DNA of 13,021 nt, from contig JASHTN010000394.1 in the NCBI GenBank assembly GCA_030040525.1, forward strand, positions 1 through 13,021. The letters are read 5' to 3'. The position numbers and the translations under genes were made by a program. The notes beneath the pieces are model-generated. The model worked only from the letters and a program-made list of their open reading frames with translations, made no database searches and was not told the DNA's origin. This stretch comes from Gammaproteobacteria bacterium. Its GTDB lineage: Bacteria; Pseudomonadota; Gammaproteobacteria; Steroidobacterales; Steroidobacteraceae. Below, piece by piece: positions 5,846-13,021 of the stretch (the stretch's first letter is position 1; the number at the start of each line of letters is the position of its first letter).

Positions 5846-7918
5846 ATGGCGCGCAACCCGCGGTACGACCTGCTGTTCGAGCCGGTGAAGATCGGCCCGG
5901 TGACCGCCCGCAACCGCTTCTATGCCGTGCCGCACGCCGCCGGCATGACCAACTCCATGCCGCACATGCGCGCCGCCTTCCGCGCCACCAAGGCGGAAGG
6001 CGGCTGGGGGGTGGTGTGCAGCGGCTACGTCTCGATCGATCCGAGCTCGGACGATGCGCCGCTCCCCTACGCGACGCTCTGGGACGACGACGACGTGCGC
6101 GCGCACGCCCTCATGACGGAGGCGGTGCACGCGCACGGCGCGCTCGCCGGCATCGAGCTGTGGCACGGCGGCGGCTCGGTCATGAACCGTGCCAGCCGGC
6201 TGCCCACCCTGTCGCCGTCCGGCACCTCCTGGATGGCGACCCACGTCAACTTCATGGGCAACCAGCGCCCGCGCGTCATGGACCTCGAGGACATCCGGGT
6301 GCTGCGCGATTGGCAGGCACAGGCCGCGCGCCGTGCGCGCAGCGCCGGTTTCGACATCGTGTACGTGTACGCCGGGATGGGATATCTGCCGTACGAGTTC
6401 CTGCTGCCCGAATGGAATCAGCGCCGCGACGCCTACGGCGGCAGCGTCCGCAACCGGGTGCGCATCGTGCGCGAGCTGCTCGAGGTCACGCACGAGGCGG
6501 TCGGCGGACAGTGCGCCGTGGCGCTGCGCATCAGCCTGGAGGAGCTGCGCGCGAGGCCGAGCGAGGTCGCGCCGTCCGAAGCGCACGAGGTGGTCGCGCT
6601 CCTCGCCGAGCTGCCGGACCTGTGGGACTTGAAGCTCGATTCCGCGCCGACCGACTGCCCGCCGTCGCGCTTCGCCGCCGAAGGCAGCCATGAGCCGCAC
6701 GTCGACTTCGTCAAGCGCCTCACGAGCAAGCCCGTGGTCGGGGTCGGCCGCTTCACCTCCCCCGATACCATGGTCGGCCAGATCCGCCGCGGCGTGCTCG
6801 ACCTGATCGGCGCGGCGCGCCCCTCGATCGCCGACCCTTACCTGCCGAAGAAGATCGACGCGGGCCGCGAGCAGGACATCCGCGAGTGCATCGGCTGCAA
6901 CATCTGCATCTCGAGCTGGCACGACAGCGTGCCGGTGCGCTGCACCCAGAACCCGACCATCGGCGAGGAGTGGCGCCGCGGCTGGCATCCGGAGCGCATC
7001 GCCCCAAGGGGCAGCGCGGCTGCCGTGCTCATCGTCGGCGCCGGTCCCGCCGGCCTCGAGTGCGCGCTGTCGCTCGGGCGGCGCGGCTACGAGGTCACGC
7101 TGGCCGAGGCGGCCGAGGACATCGGCGGCCGGCTGCGCTTCGAGACACGCCTGCCGGGACTCGCAGCCTGGGGACGCGTGCTCGACTGGCGGCGCGGCCA
7201 GCTCGAGCAGCTCAGCAACGTGAGCATCTATCGCGGCAACTTCCTCTCCGCGGACGACATTCTCGAGCTCGCCAGCACGCACGTGGTGATCGCCACCGGC
7301 GCGCGCTGGTCACGCATGCTCTACTCGCCGCTCGAGATCCCCGCCGGGCGGCTCGAGGGACCGGGCGTACTCACCCCCGACGACATCGCCGCCGGCGCGC
7401 GCCTCTCGGGACCCGTGATCGTCTACGACTTCGACAATTACTACATGGGGAGCGTGCTCGCCGAGCACCTGGCGCGCGGCGGCCACCAGGTGAGCTACGT
7501 GACTCCTGCCGGACACGCCTCGGCGTGGAGCATCATGAGCAACGAGCAGCCGCAGGTGCATCGCGCGCTCGCCGCGGCCGGCGTCGCACTCCATACGCTC
7601 ACGCGGGTGACCGCTTTCGAGAACGGCGCGCTCACCCTCGCGGAGCAGTTCACCGACGCCGAGCGGAGCTTCGAGTGCGGCACGCTGGTGATCGTCGGCA
7701 CGCGCTTCGCGAACGATGCGCTGCACGGCGAGCTCAGCGCGCGCCCGGTCGAGCTCGAGCGCGCGGGAATCCGCTCGGTCACCCGCATCGGCGATGCGCT
7801 CGCCCCGGGGGCGATCGTGCACGCGGTCTACGCCGGCCATCGCTATGCGCGCGAGCTCGACGCCGACCCCGGGGCCCTGACCTGCCGGCGCGATCAGCCG
7901 CTCGCGAGGCTCGCGTGA
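5846..7918 (+). CDS. TMADH-family flavoprotein, putative amine N-demethylase
   Basis: This 690-aa protein is collinear with trimethylamine dehydrogenase and is also the usual size of dimethylglycine demethylase DgcA and N-methylproline demethylase StcD. An FMN-binding Old-Yellow-Enzyme TIM barrel covers about residues 5-345 (FEPVKIGPVTARNRF near the start, GIELWHGG at 102-109, GVGRFTSPD at 299-307). C348, C351, C354 and C366 bind a [4Fe-4S] cluster. A Rossmann-type nucleotide domain has VLIVGAGPAGLE from 394. Two TMADH residues are replaced: A31 stands where Cys30 binds FMN covalently, so the flavin should be non-covalent, and M178 stands where His172 of the Tyr169-His172-Asp267 triad lies; Y175 matches Tyr169. 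It is the first gene of the operon and has no visible Shine-Dalgarno before ATG 5846. The likely role is oxidative N-demethylation of a tertiary amine, with electrons leaving through the Fe-S cluster. A dienoyl- or enoate-reductase-like function is the main alternative. Confidence 0.88.
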   Translation: MARNPRYDLLFEPVKIGPVTARNRFYAVPHAAGMTNSMPHMRAAFRATKAEGGWGVVCSGYVSIDPSSDDAPLPYATLWDDDDVRAHALMTEAVHAHGALAGIELWHGGGSVMNRASRLPTLSPSGTSWMATHVNFMGNQRPRVMDLEDIRVLRDWQAQAARRARSAGFDIVYVYAGMGYLPYEFLLPEWNQRRDAYGGSVRNRVRIVRELLEVTHEAVGGQCAVALRISLEELRARPSEVAPSEAHEVVALLAELPDLWDLKLDSAPTDCPPSRFAAEGSHEPHVDFVKRLTSKPVVGVGRFTSPDTMVGQIRRGVLDLIGAARPSIADPYLPKKIDAGREQDIRECIGCNICISSWHDSVPVRCTQNPTIGEEWRRGWHPERIAPRGSAAAVLIVGAGPAGLECALSLGRRGYEVTLAEAAEDIGGRLRFETRLPGLAAWGRVLDWRRGQLEQLSNVSIYRGNFLSADDILELASTHVVIATGARWSRMLYSPLEIPAGRLEGPGVLTPDDIAAGARLSGPVIVYDFDNYYMGSVLAEHLARGGHQVSYVTPAGHASAWSIMSNEQPQVHRALAAAGVALHTLTRVTAFENGALTLAEQFTDAERSFECGTLVIVGTRFANDALHGELSARPVELERAGIRSVTRIGDALAPGAIVHAVYAGHRYARELDADPGALTCRRDQPLARLA

Positions 7919-9072
7919 GCACGCACACGCTGCCACCGCGCGTCGCCGGGCTCGAGCCGACGCTGCCCTCGGCCTGGTACACGTCCGAGCGCGTCTTCAC
8001 CGCGGAGAAGGAGCGGATCTTCTACCGCGAGTGGGTCTGCGTCGCGCGCGCGGAGGAGCTCGCGCAGCCGGGCGACTGGCGGGTGCTCGAGGTCGCCGGC
8101 GAGAGCGTGCTCCTCGTGCGCAATCGCGCCGGCCGGCTCCGCGCCTTCTACAACGTGTGCCGGCACCGCGGCACGCGGCTGTGCCGCGATCCCACGGCGC
8201 CGCCACCGCCGGTGCCGCTGCCCGGCGGCATCGCCGCCGGCCGCATCACCTGCCCCTACCATCAATGGACCTACGATTTCGACGGGCACCTGATCGCCGC
8301 CCCCCACCTGGCCGGTACGCCCGGGTTCGACAAGGGGCTCTTCAGTCTCTACCCGGTGGAAGTCGAGACCTGGGCCGGCTTCGTGTTCGTGAACCTGACG
8401 CCGTCGAAGGCGCTGCCGCTCGCACAGCAGCTCAAGCCCATTCCCGAGCGCATCGCGCGCTATCCGCTCGCCGAGCTGCGCATCGGTCGCACGATCCGCT
8501 ACCAGGTCGCGGCGAACTGGAAGGCGCTCTGCGAGAACTACAACGAGTGCTACCACTGCGGCGGCGTGCACCCGGAGCTATGCGAGGTGCTGCCCGCGTT
8601 CAGCGAGCGCGGCGGCGCCGGGCTCGACTGGGCGCGCGGCATCCCGCACCGCCCCGGCGCGTACACCTTCACGACCTCGGGCACGACGCGGCGGCGCGCG
8701 TTCCCGACGCTCAACGACGAGGAGCGCGTGCGGCACAAGGGCGAGCTCGCCTACCCCAATCTCTTCCTGAGTCTCGCCTGCGACCACGTGGCGGCCTTCA
8801 TCCTCGAGCCACGCTCGGCCGCGCGCACCGACGTCGTGTGCCATTTCCTCTTCGAGCCGCGCGAGATCGCCAAGCCCGACTTCGATCCGGGCGATACGGC
8901 CGGGTTCTGGGACCTCGTCAACCGCCAGGACTGGGCGATCTGCGAAGCCGTACAGCAGGGGATCGGCTCGCGCGCGCACGAACGCGGTTACTATGCGCCC
9001 ATGGAAGACTACAGCCTCGACATCCGTCGCTACATCCTGGACCGGATCGGCGACGCGGCCGACACGACGTGA
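7915..9072 (+). CDS. Rieske non-haem iron oxygenase, GbcA/CntA-like alpha subunit
   Basis: This is a 385-aa oxygenase component. The Rieske [2Fe-2S] ligands are C82-x-H84 and C113-P-Y-H116. The mononuclear iron ligands are H214 and H219 in ECYHCGGVHPE, with D339 (RQDWAICEAVQQG) as the probable third. E211 occupies the bridging position between the two centres. Most Rieske dioxygenases have Asp there; carnitine oxygenase CntA has Glu (Glu205, with His208 and His213 at the same spacing). This favours the quaternary-ammonium demethylase or monooxygenase group (GbcA, Stc2, CntA) over aromatic-ring dioxygenases. No beta-subunit gene is present, as expected for that group. A proline-rich insert (APPPPVPLPGG, 95-105) lengthens the loop between the two Rieske motifs. 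The start is GTG 7915 within GTGA, overlapping the flavoprotein stop by 4 nt, with GCGAGG just upstream. Oxygenases of this type need a reductase; none is encoded in the window. The substrate is unknown. Confidence 0.9.
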   Translation: MSTHTLPPRVAGLEPTLPSAWYTSERVFTAEKERIFYREWVCVARAEELAQPGDWRVLEVAGESVLLVRNRAGRLRAFYNVCRHRGTRLCRDPTAPPPPVPLPGGIAAGRITCPYHQWTYDFDGHLIAAPHLAGTPGFDKGLFSLYPVEVETWAGFVFVNLTPSKALPLAQQLKPIPERIARYPLAELRIGRTIRYQVAANWKALCENYNECYHCGGVHPELCEVLPAFSERGGAGLDWARGIPHRPGAYTFTTSGTTRRRAFPTLNDEERVRHKGELAYPNLFLSLACDHVAAFILEPRSAARTDVVCHFLFEPREIAKPDFDPGDTAGFWDLVNRQDWAICEAVQQGIGSRAHERGYYAPMEDYSLDIRRYILDRIGDAADTT

Positions 9073-10379
9073 CGGCCGTGCAGGCCGCGGCGGCGCTGCG
9101 CGCACCGCCGCGCGTGCGGGTGCGCTGGAAGATTTTCCTGTTCCTGTTCGCCTTCGGCTTCATGGCCTACCTGCAGCAGCGCAGCATCCCGGTGGCCAGC
9201 TACCAGATGATGCCGCAGCTGCACCTCACGCAGATGCAGATCGGCTGGCTCGAGACTGCGCTCCTCATCGGCTACACGGCGCTGCAGTTCCCCGGGGGAG
9301 TTCTCGGCCAGCGCCTCGGAGCGCGCCTCATGTTCGTGCTGATCGGACTCGTGGGGCTCGGCGCGATGCTGGCGACGGCGGCCGCGCCGCTCGTGCTCGC
9401 CGGCACGGCGCTGTTTGCCATCCTCGCCGCCGCGCAGCTCGTGCTCGGCGCCTCGCAGGGGCCGATCTTCCCGGTGTCCGCCGGGGTGTTCGAGACCTGG
9501 TTCACCCCGGTCAGATGGCCGCTGGTACAGGGCCTGCAGAGCCTGGGATTGCAGCTCGGCGCCGCCCTGACGCCGCCGCTCGTCGCCTGGCTCATGTACC
9601 GCTTCGACTGGCAGCGGGCGCTCGCCTGGAGCTCGCTGCCGGTGCTCGCGCTCGTCGCCTGGTGGGCGTGGTACGGGCGGAACACGCCCGGCGAGCACGC
9701 GGCGGTCAGCCCGGCTGAGCTCGCCGAGCTCGGTGCGCACTCGGCCGCGCGCGTCGATGCCGGGATCTCGTGGGCACGCGTCTGGACGCTGCTGCGCAAC
9801 CGCGACGTGCTGCTGCTGACCGCCTCCTACATGTGCATGAACTACGTGTTCTACCTGGTTGCGAACTGGTGCTTCCTCTACCTGGTGCAGGTGCGGCACT
9901 TCACGCTGCTCGAGAGCGGCTGGCTCGCCAGCGCCCCGCCGCTCGCCGCCGCGATCGCGAGCGGCGTGGGCGGCGCACTCGCGAGCCTCTTCGGGCTGCG
10001 CTACGGCGTGCGTGCGGGCCTGCGGATCGTGCCGCTCGTGTCGCTGCCGGCCGTGGCGCTGCTGCAGTACCTGGCGGTGGACGCCGCGAACGCCTATCTC
10101 GCGGTGCTGGCGCTCGCGCTGTGCTTCGCGGGGGTGGAGCTCAACGAAGGTCCCTACTGGGCGGCCATCATGCACGTCGGGCGCGGCGATTCGATGGCGG
10201 CGTCGGGACTGCTCAATACCGGCGGCAACGCGGGCGGACTGATCGCGACGCCGATCGTCGCCTACCTCTCGGGCCACAACCAGTGGACGCTCGCCTTCAT
10301 CATCGGGGCGGTGCTCGCGATCGCGAGCGCCGCCGCCTGGCTGCTGGTCGATCCGACCCGCGGCGCTGCCGCGGACTGA
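9069..10379 (+). CDS. MFS permease, anion:cation symporter-like
   Basis: This is a 436-aa inner-membrane transporter of standard MFS length with about twelve membrane segments and a hydrophilic central loop (about 205-238). The first loop after TM2 has GGVLGQRLGARLMF (77-90), a form of MFS motif A in which the usual Asp is Gln. The first-helix segment QQRSIPVASYQMMPQL and the TM4-TM5 segment GPIFPVSAGVFETWF with GWR-like DWQRALAW resemble the anion:cation symporter family, whose members take up organic anions with H+ or Na+. A carboxylated betaine would suit both this family and the two upstream enzymes, but that is inference. It starts at GTG 9069 in a GTGA overlap with the Rieske stop, so it is the third, translationally coupled gene. 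The stop is 10 nt from the convergent desaturase stop. Confidence 0.88.
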   Translation: MTAVQAAAALRAPPRVRVRWKIFLFLFAFGFMAYLQQRSIPVASYQMMPQLHLTQMQIGWLETALLIGYTALQFPGGVLGQRLGARLMFVLIGLVGLGAMLATAAAPLVLAGTALFAILAAAQLVLGASQGPIFPVSAGVFETWFTPVRWPLVQGLQSLGLQLGAALTPPLVAWLMYRFDWQRALAWSSLPVLALVAWWAWYGRNTPGEHAAVSPAELAELGAHSAARVDAGISWARVWTLLRNRDVLLLTASYMCMNYVFYLVANWCFLYLVQVRHFTLLESGWLASAPPLAAAIASGVGGALASLFGLRYGVRAGLRIVPLVSLPAVALLQYLAVDAANAYLAVLALALCFAGVELNEGPYWAAIMHVGRGDSMAASGLLNTGGNAGGLIATPIVAYLSGHNQWTLAFIIGAVLAIASAAAWLLVDPTRGAAAD

Positions 10380-10389
10380 GACCGGTGCC

Positions 10390-11316
10390 TCACGCCGCGC
10401 GCCGCTGGCGGGCGGCGCGCAACTGCCGCAGCAGCTCCAGGTGCACCGCGAGGTAGCCAGGGGCGGTCACCTCGACGCGCCGGCCGACGAGCGCATGGAG
10501 CCGCGGGAGCGCATGGAACGGCACCGACGGGCAGCAATGGTGCTCGGCATGGTAGGGCATGCGCCAGGCGAGGGTGAGAACCGCGCGATTGGTGCGCGTC
10601 GTGCGGGTGTTGGCGAACATGTCCTCGACGTACGGGCAGCCGGTGTGCTCGGCGAGCAGGAAGAGACGCAGAAAGGGCTGGCCGAGGAGCGCCGGCAGCA
10701 CCCAGTAGATGAGCGCAGCGTCCCGCCGCAGGTAGAGCGAGGCGGCCGTCACGCCGAGGTAGAAGAGCCACAGCGTGCGCGCCTCGCGCACGACCGCGGC
10801 GGATTTTGCTTCGGGAATGAAGGGCTCCGTGGCCCGTCCCGTGAGCGCGTGCCGCAACGTCACTCTCACGCGGTCGCCCCAGTACGGTAGACCCGAGACG
10901 CGCCAGGCCCAGGCGGCGGTGGTCGCGGGAGGGCTGAGTGCGAGCTCCGGGTCGCGGCCCGGCAGCTGCGTGAAGCGGTGGTGCGCGAAGTGGAAGCAGC
11001 GGAAGTACTCCGGCGGCAGCATCAGCAGCGCGCCGCAGACCCACGCGACGCCGTCGTTGAGCCGGCGGCTCGCGAACGCGGTGCGGTGGATGCTCTCGTG
11101 CAGCGCGCAGAAGAGGAAGCTGAGGACGATCCCGTGCAGAACGAGCGCGACCGGGAGCCAGGTGTGTCCGCGGCTTGCCGCCACCGCGAGGCCCGTGACA
11201 CAGAGGAGCCCGAAGTGGATGCCGAGCTGCAGCACGCCGCGCGCGTCCGACCGTTGCGAGAGCTCCCGCACGCTCGCGCGATCCAGGCCGCGCGTTGCAA
11301 TTGCATCGATCTCCAT
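10390..11316 (-). CDS. Membrane di-iron fatty-acid-desaturase-family protein
   Basis: This 308-aa integral membrane protein carries the three histidine boxes of the desaturase/hydroxylase superfamily: H73ESIH77, H109FAHH113 and H256AEHH260, plus an extra H224 in LAEHTGCP. These bind a di-iron centre that activates O2 for desaturation, hydroxylation or demethylation. Hydrophobic segments lie at about 28-48, 52-72, 88-101 and 182-218. The stretch NTRTTRTN followed by WRMPYHAEHH and PSVPFHALPRLH places it in a bacterial subgroup of the superfamily that I cannot name precisely; MocD of rhizopine breakdown is another non-lipid member. Whether this one acts on lipids is unknown. The start ATG 11316 has only a weak AAGG upstream. 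It follows the serine hydrolase gene by 21 nt and is convergent with the MFS gene. The C-terminus is basic (RQLRAARQRRAA), and its codons form the hairpin at 10397-10420. Confidence 0.88.
   Translation of the reverse strand: MEIDAIATRGLDRASVRELSQRSDARGVLQLGIHFGLLCVTGLAVAASRGHTWLPVALVLHGIVLSFLFCALHESIHRTAFASRRLNDGVAWVCGALLMLPPEYFRCFHFAHHRFTQLPGRDPELALSPPATTAAWAWRVSGLPYWGDRVRVTLRHALTGRATEPFIPEAKSAAVVREARTLWLFYLGVTAASLYLRRDAALIYWVLPALLGQPFLRLFLLAEHTGCPYVEDMFANTRTTRTNRAVLTLAWRMPYHAEHHCCPSVPFHALPRLHALVGRRVEVTAPGYLAVHLELLRQLRAARQRRAA
10397..10420. terminator. Hairpin at the convergent MFS/desaturase junction
   Basis: GCGCGCCGC (10397-10405) and GCGGCGCGC (10412-10420) form a perfect 9-bp inverted repeat with a 6-nt loop, beginning 18 nt after the MFS stop. 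It lies inside the last codons of the opposing desaturase gene. There is no T-tract on either side, so it is not a classical intrinsic terminator, but it could stall or stabilise transcript ends. Confidence 0.3.
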
Positions 11317-11337
11317 CGGCTGCCTTCGGATGAGCCT

Positions 11338-13021
11338 TCAGGGCGCAGCGGCCTCCGCGGCCACCGTCCGGCCGTCGAGAGTCCCGTGCACCGTGGCCCG
11401 AGCTGCGCTGACGCCTTCCGGCCAGGCGATCTCGAGTGTCCCCCCTCCTCCGGGCGTCTGCAATCTGAGCTGACCGCGCACCGAGCCTGTGCGCCCCGGC
11501 CACTCGAGCTGCCCCGACACGGCTACATCCGCGGTCCAGCGCACCGCGCTCAGTGTCAGCTTCAATCCCGCCCCCGCCGCCGCGCTCGTGAAGGTGCCGC
11601 CGCGCAATCCCAGCCCGTTGCCGGCACCGTTCTCCTCGGCGCGCGTGAGGATGTCCTCGGCCGTCAGGAGCGCCGCGCTTACTTGCGAGAGCTCCGCCGT
11701 GTCGGCCTGGTTGCCGTCGAGTGCCCTGGCCGGCGTCAGCTCACGCGCCGTGCGCGCAAAGCGCGCCACCAGGCGTACCGGCGGCACCGCCGCCGCGCAA
11801 GCGCTGTCCCCGACCTCGAGCGTATCGAGGAAGCGGCGTACCACGACCGCCCCGCACTCGCTGCGCGCGTGCGGCAGCGCGTTGACGTGGAAGCTGTTGG
11901 CGATGACGAGGTGGCGGGCGTGCGGGAAGCGCGCGGCGGCGGCCGCGCCGTCGGCGACCGTCGTCATGTTGTCGAGCTCCCCCGACACCACCAGCACGGG
12001 CACGCGGGGATAACGAGCGCCGGCGGGAACGAGCGGTGCTGCCGGCGGCCCCGGCGCGATCACCGGCCAGTCGACGCATTCGTCGATGAACGTGTAATCG
12101 AGCGGCATGTGCCGATACTCATCGAAAGTGAACGGCGCGTACATGCGGGGCTCGGCGCGCTCGCGCGCGGCGACCAGGCGGTCGCGCGCGTCGCTGCGCC
12201 GCGCCGGCGGCAGGCGCATGTCGAAGATCTGCGGCGAATCCTGGCAGAACACCGCGGCGGCGAGTCCCGCGCTGAATTTCTCCGGCGCGCGGGTCGGATC
12301 GCGCGAGTCGACGCTGCTCAGGGTCTCCGCCATCAGGCGCAGCAGCGGCGGCCGGTCGCCGGCCGCGAAAGCGCGCGCCGCCGCGTCGAGCTCCCGCACC
12401 GAGGCGTACGCCGGGGAGCCGCCGTACATGACGATCGCGAGCGCGGCGGCGTTCGCGGTGAAGATCGCGAGCGCGCTGTCGCCGTAGCGCACCCGCGCCG
12501 TGAATGGCCGCCTGCGCAGCCGCCCGAGCGCCGGGGCGATGTGCTCGAGTGAGCTGCCGGCGAGGCTGCGACACGCTCTCGAGCGCCGGCAGGCCAGGTT
12601 GAACTTCTCGCGCGTGGCCGGTGCGTAGTGCGGGAACCAGCCGTAATCGGGACCGTCGAGCGGATAAGCGCCGTCGAGCACCAGCGCGCGCAGCCTCTCG
12701 GGATGGCGCAGCGCGAAGGTCTGGGCGAAGAATGTCCCGTAGGAATCCCCATACAGGCCGATGCGGCCGATCGCGAGCGCATCGAGCACCGCGGCAAGAT
12801 CGTCGGCGGCGAGCGCCGTGCCATAGAGCGGCGCGCTGCGCCCGAGCGAGCGCCCGCAGGCGCCGATCCCGGCTTCGGTGAGCGCCGCGGCGCTCTGCAG
12901 CTCCCGGCAATCGACGGCTCCCGAGCGCCCGGTGCCGCGGTTGTCCATGATCAGCACGTCATAGCGGGCGCGCAGCGGCGCAAAGAGCGCGAGATACGCA
13001 TCGCGCGAGTCCGTCGCCGGA
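11338..13021 (-). CDS. Alpha/beta hydrolase, TAP-like S33 peptidase family (partial, N-terminus off right edge)
   Basis: The frame is open to the window edge, giving 560 complete residues without the start. The visible start (YLALFAPLRARYDVLIMDNRGTGRSG) is the region just after the oxyanion-hole loop of alpha/beta hydrolases. The nucleophile is S93 in GLYGDSYGTFF, followed by a cap region. Asp350 in LVVSGELDNMTT and His378 in NSFHVNA complete the triad, in the arrangement of the tripeptidyl-aminopeptidase-like C-terminal domain. These enzymes release short peptides or amino acids from N-termini; some are esterases. After the catalytic domain comes an extra region of about 150 residues (roughly 410-560), rich in Gly, Ala and beta-type alternation (LKLTLSAVRW, VRGQLRLQ), which I do not recognise. 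A signal peptide would be beyond the edge. Its stop is 21 nt before the desaturase start, so the two are probably co-transcribed. Confidence 0.87.
   Translation of the reverse strand, partial: PATDSRDAYLALFAPLRARYDVLIMDNRGTGRSGAVDCRELQSAAALTEAGIGACGRSLGRSAPLYGTALAADDLAAVLDALAIGRIGLYGDSYGTFFAQTFALRHPERLRALVLDGAYPLDGPDYGWFPHYAPATREKFNLACRRSRACRSLAGSSLEHIAPALGRLRRRPFTARVRYGDSALAIFTANAAALAIVMYGGSPAYASVRELDAAARAFAAGDRPPLLRLMAETLSSVDSRDPTRAPEKFSAGLAAAVFCQDSPQIFDMRLPPARRSDARDRLVAARERAEPRMYAPFTFDEYRHMPLDYTFIDECVDWPVIAPGPPAAPLVPAGARYPRVPVLVVSGELDNMTTVADGAAAAARFPHARHLVIANSFHVNALPHARSECGAVVVRRFLDTLEVGDSACAAAVPPVRLVARFARTARELTPARALDGNQADTAELSQVSAALLTAEDILTRAEENGAGNGLGLRGGTFTSAAAGAGLKLTLSAVRWTADVAVSGQLEWPGRTGSVRGQLRLQTPGGGGTLEIAWPEGVSAARATVHGTLDGRTVAAEAAAP

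Noticed and set aside
5735..7282. Upstream extension of the peptidase reading frame by 516 codons
   Set aside because: It is antisense to the well-supported flavoprotein gene. The peptidase has a signal peptide and ribosome site at 5734, and the extension has no recognisable domain.
9030..10277. 415-aa minus-strand open frame
   Set aside because: Shadow of the MFS gene; composition is His/Arg/Glu-rich with no motif.
10978..12552. 524-aa plus-strand open frame
   Set aside because: Antisense to the desaturase and the hydrolase, both of which have complete catalytic motifs.
1..13021. CRISPR arrays, tRNA or rRNA genes, insertion sequences, attachment sites
   Set aside because: No regularly spaced repeats, cloverleaf-type sequence, transposase motif or flanking target duplication was seen on either strand.

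Overview
The window is high-GC DNA (sampled lines run about 70-78% G+C) from a Gram-negative bacterium, with tightly packed genes, many 4-nt overlaps and no RNA genes, transposons or CRISPR arrays that I can see. The protein mix fits a soil or freshwater gammaproteobacterium, possibly near Steroidobacteraceae, Nevskiales or Xanthomonadales: a secreted M14 peptidase with a long C-terminal region, a TPR-sulfotransferase, a TMADH-type flavoprotein beside a Rieske oxygenase, and a TAP-like alpha/beta hydrolase. That placement is inference from protein type and base composition, not from a marker gene.

Left part (1-5734), all on the minus strand. The first 38 codons of an exported protein run off the left edge (1-115). 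It has a strong ribosome binding site and a candidate promoter that overlaps a near-palindrome (178-222). Upstream of it, in transcription order, come a secreted M14 zinc peptidase (5734-2927), a LysE/RhtB exporter (2892-2263) and a TPR-sulfotransferase (2225-231). The gaps of 34 and 37 nt would allow co-transcription, although the three products do not form an obvious pathway.

Central part (5846-10379), plus strand. Divergent from the peptidase across a 111-nt gap is a three-gene operon. It encodes a trimethylamine-dehydrogenase-family flavoprotein (FMN/[4Fe-4S]/dinucleotide domains), a Rieske non-haem iron oxygenase of the carnitine/glycine-betaine type, and an MFS permease resembling the anion:cation symporter family. 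Both internal junctions are GTGA overlaps, in which the GTG start of one gene overlaps the TGA stop of the previous one. The combination recalls known routes for betaines, in which a Rieske enzyme removes a methyl group from a quaternary ammonium compound and a TMADH-like flavoprotein demethylates the tertiary amine. I read the operon as an uptake and sequential N-demethylation cassette for an unidentified betaine-like compound. The flavoprotein lacks the TMADH flavin-linking cysteine and the catalytic histidine, so substrate or mechanism probably differs. No oxygenase reductase is encoded in the window.

Right part (10390-13021), minus strand and convergent with the operon. A secreted-type serine hydrolase of the TAP-like S33 group, cut by the right edge, is followed after 21 nt by a membrane di-iron desaturase/hydroxylase-family protein. 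A 9-bp hairpin lies at the convergent junction.

The main regulatory clue is a pair of similar 20-bp imperfect palindromes. One overlaps the promoter of the left-edge gene and the other lies in the gap between the peptidase and the demethylase operon. They could be sites for one repressor controlling both loci.
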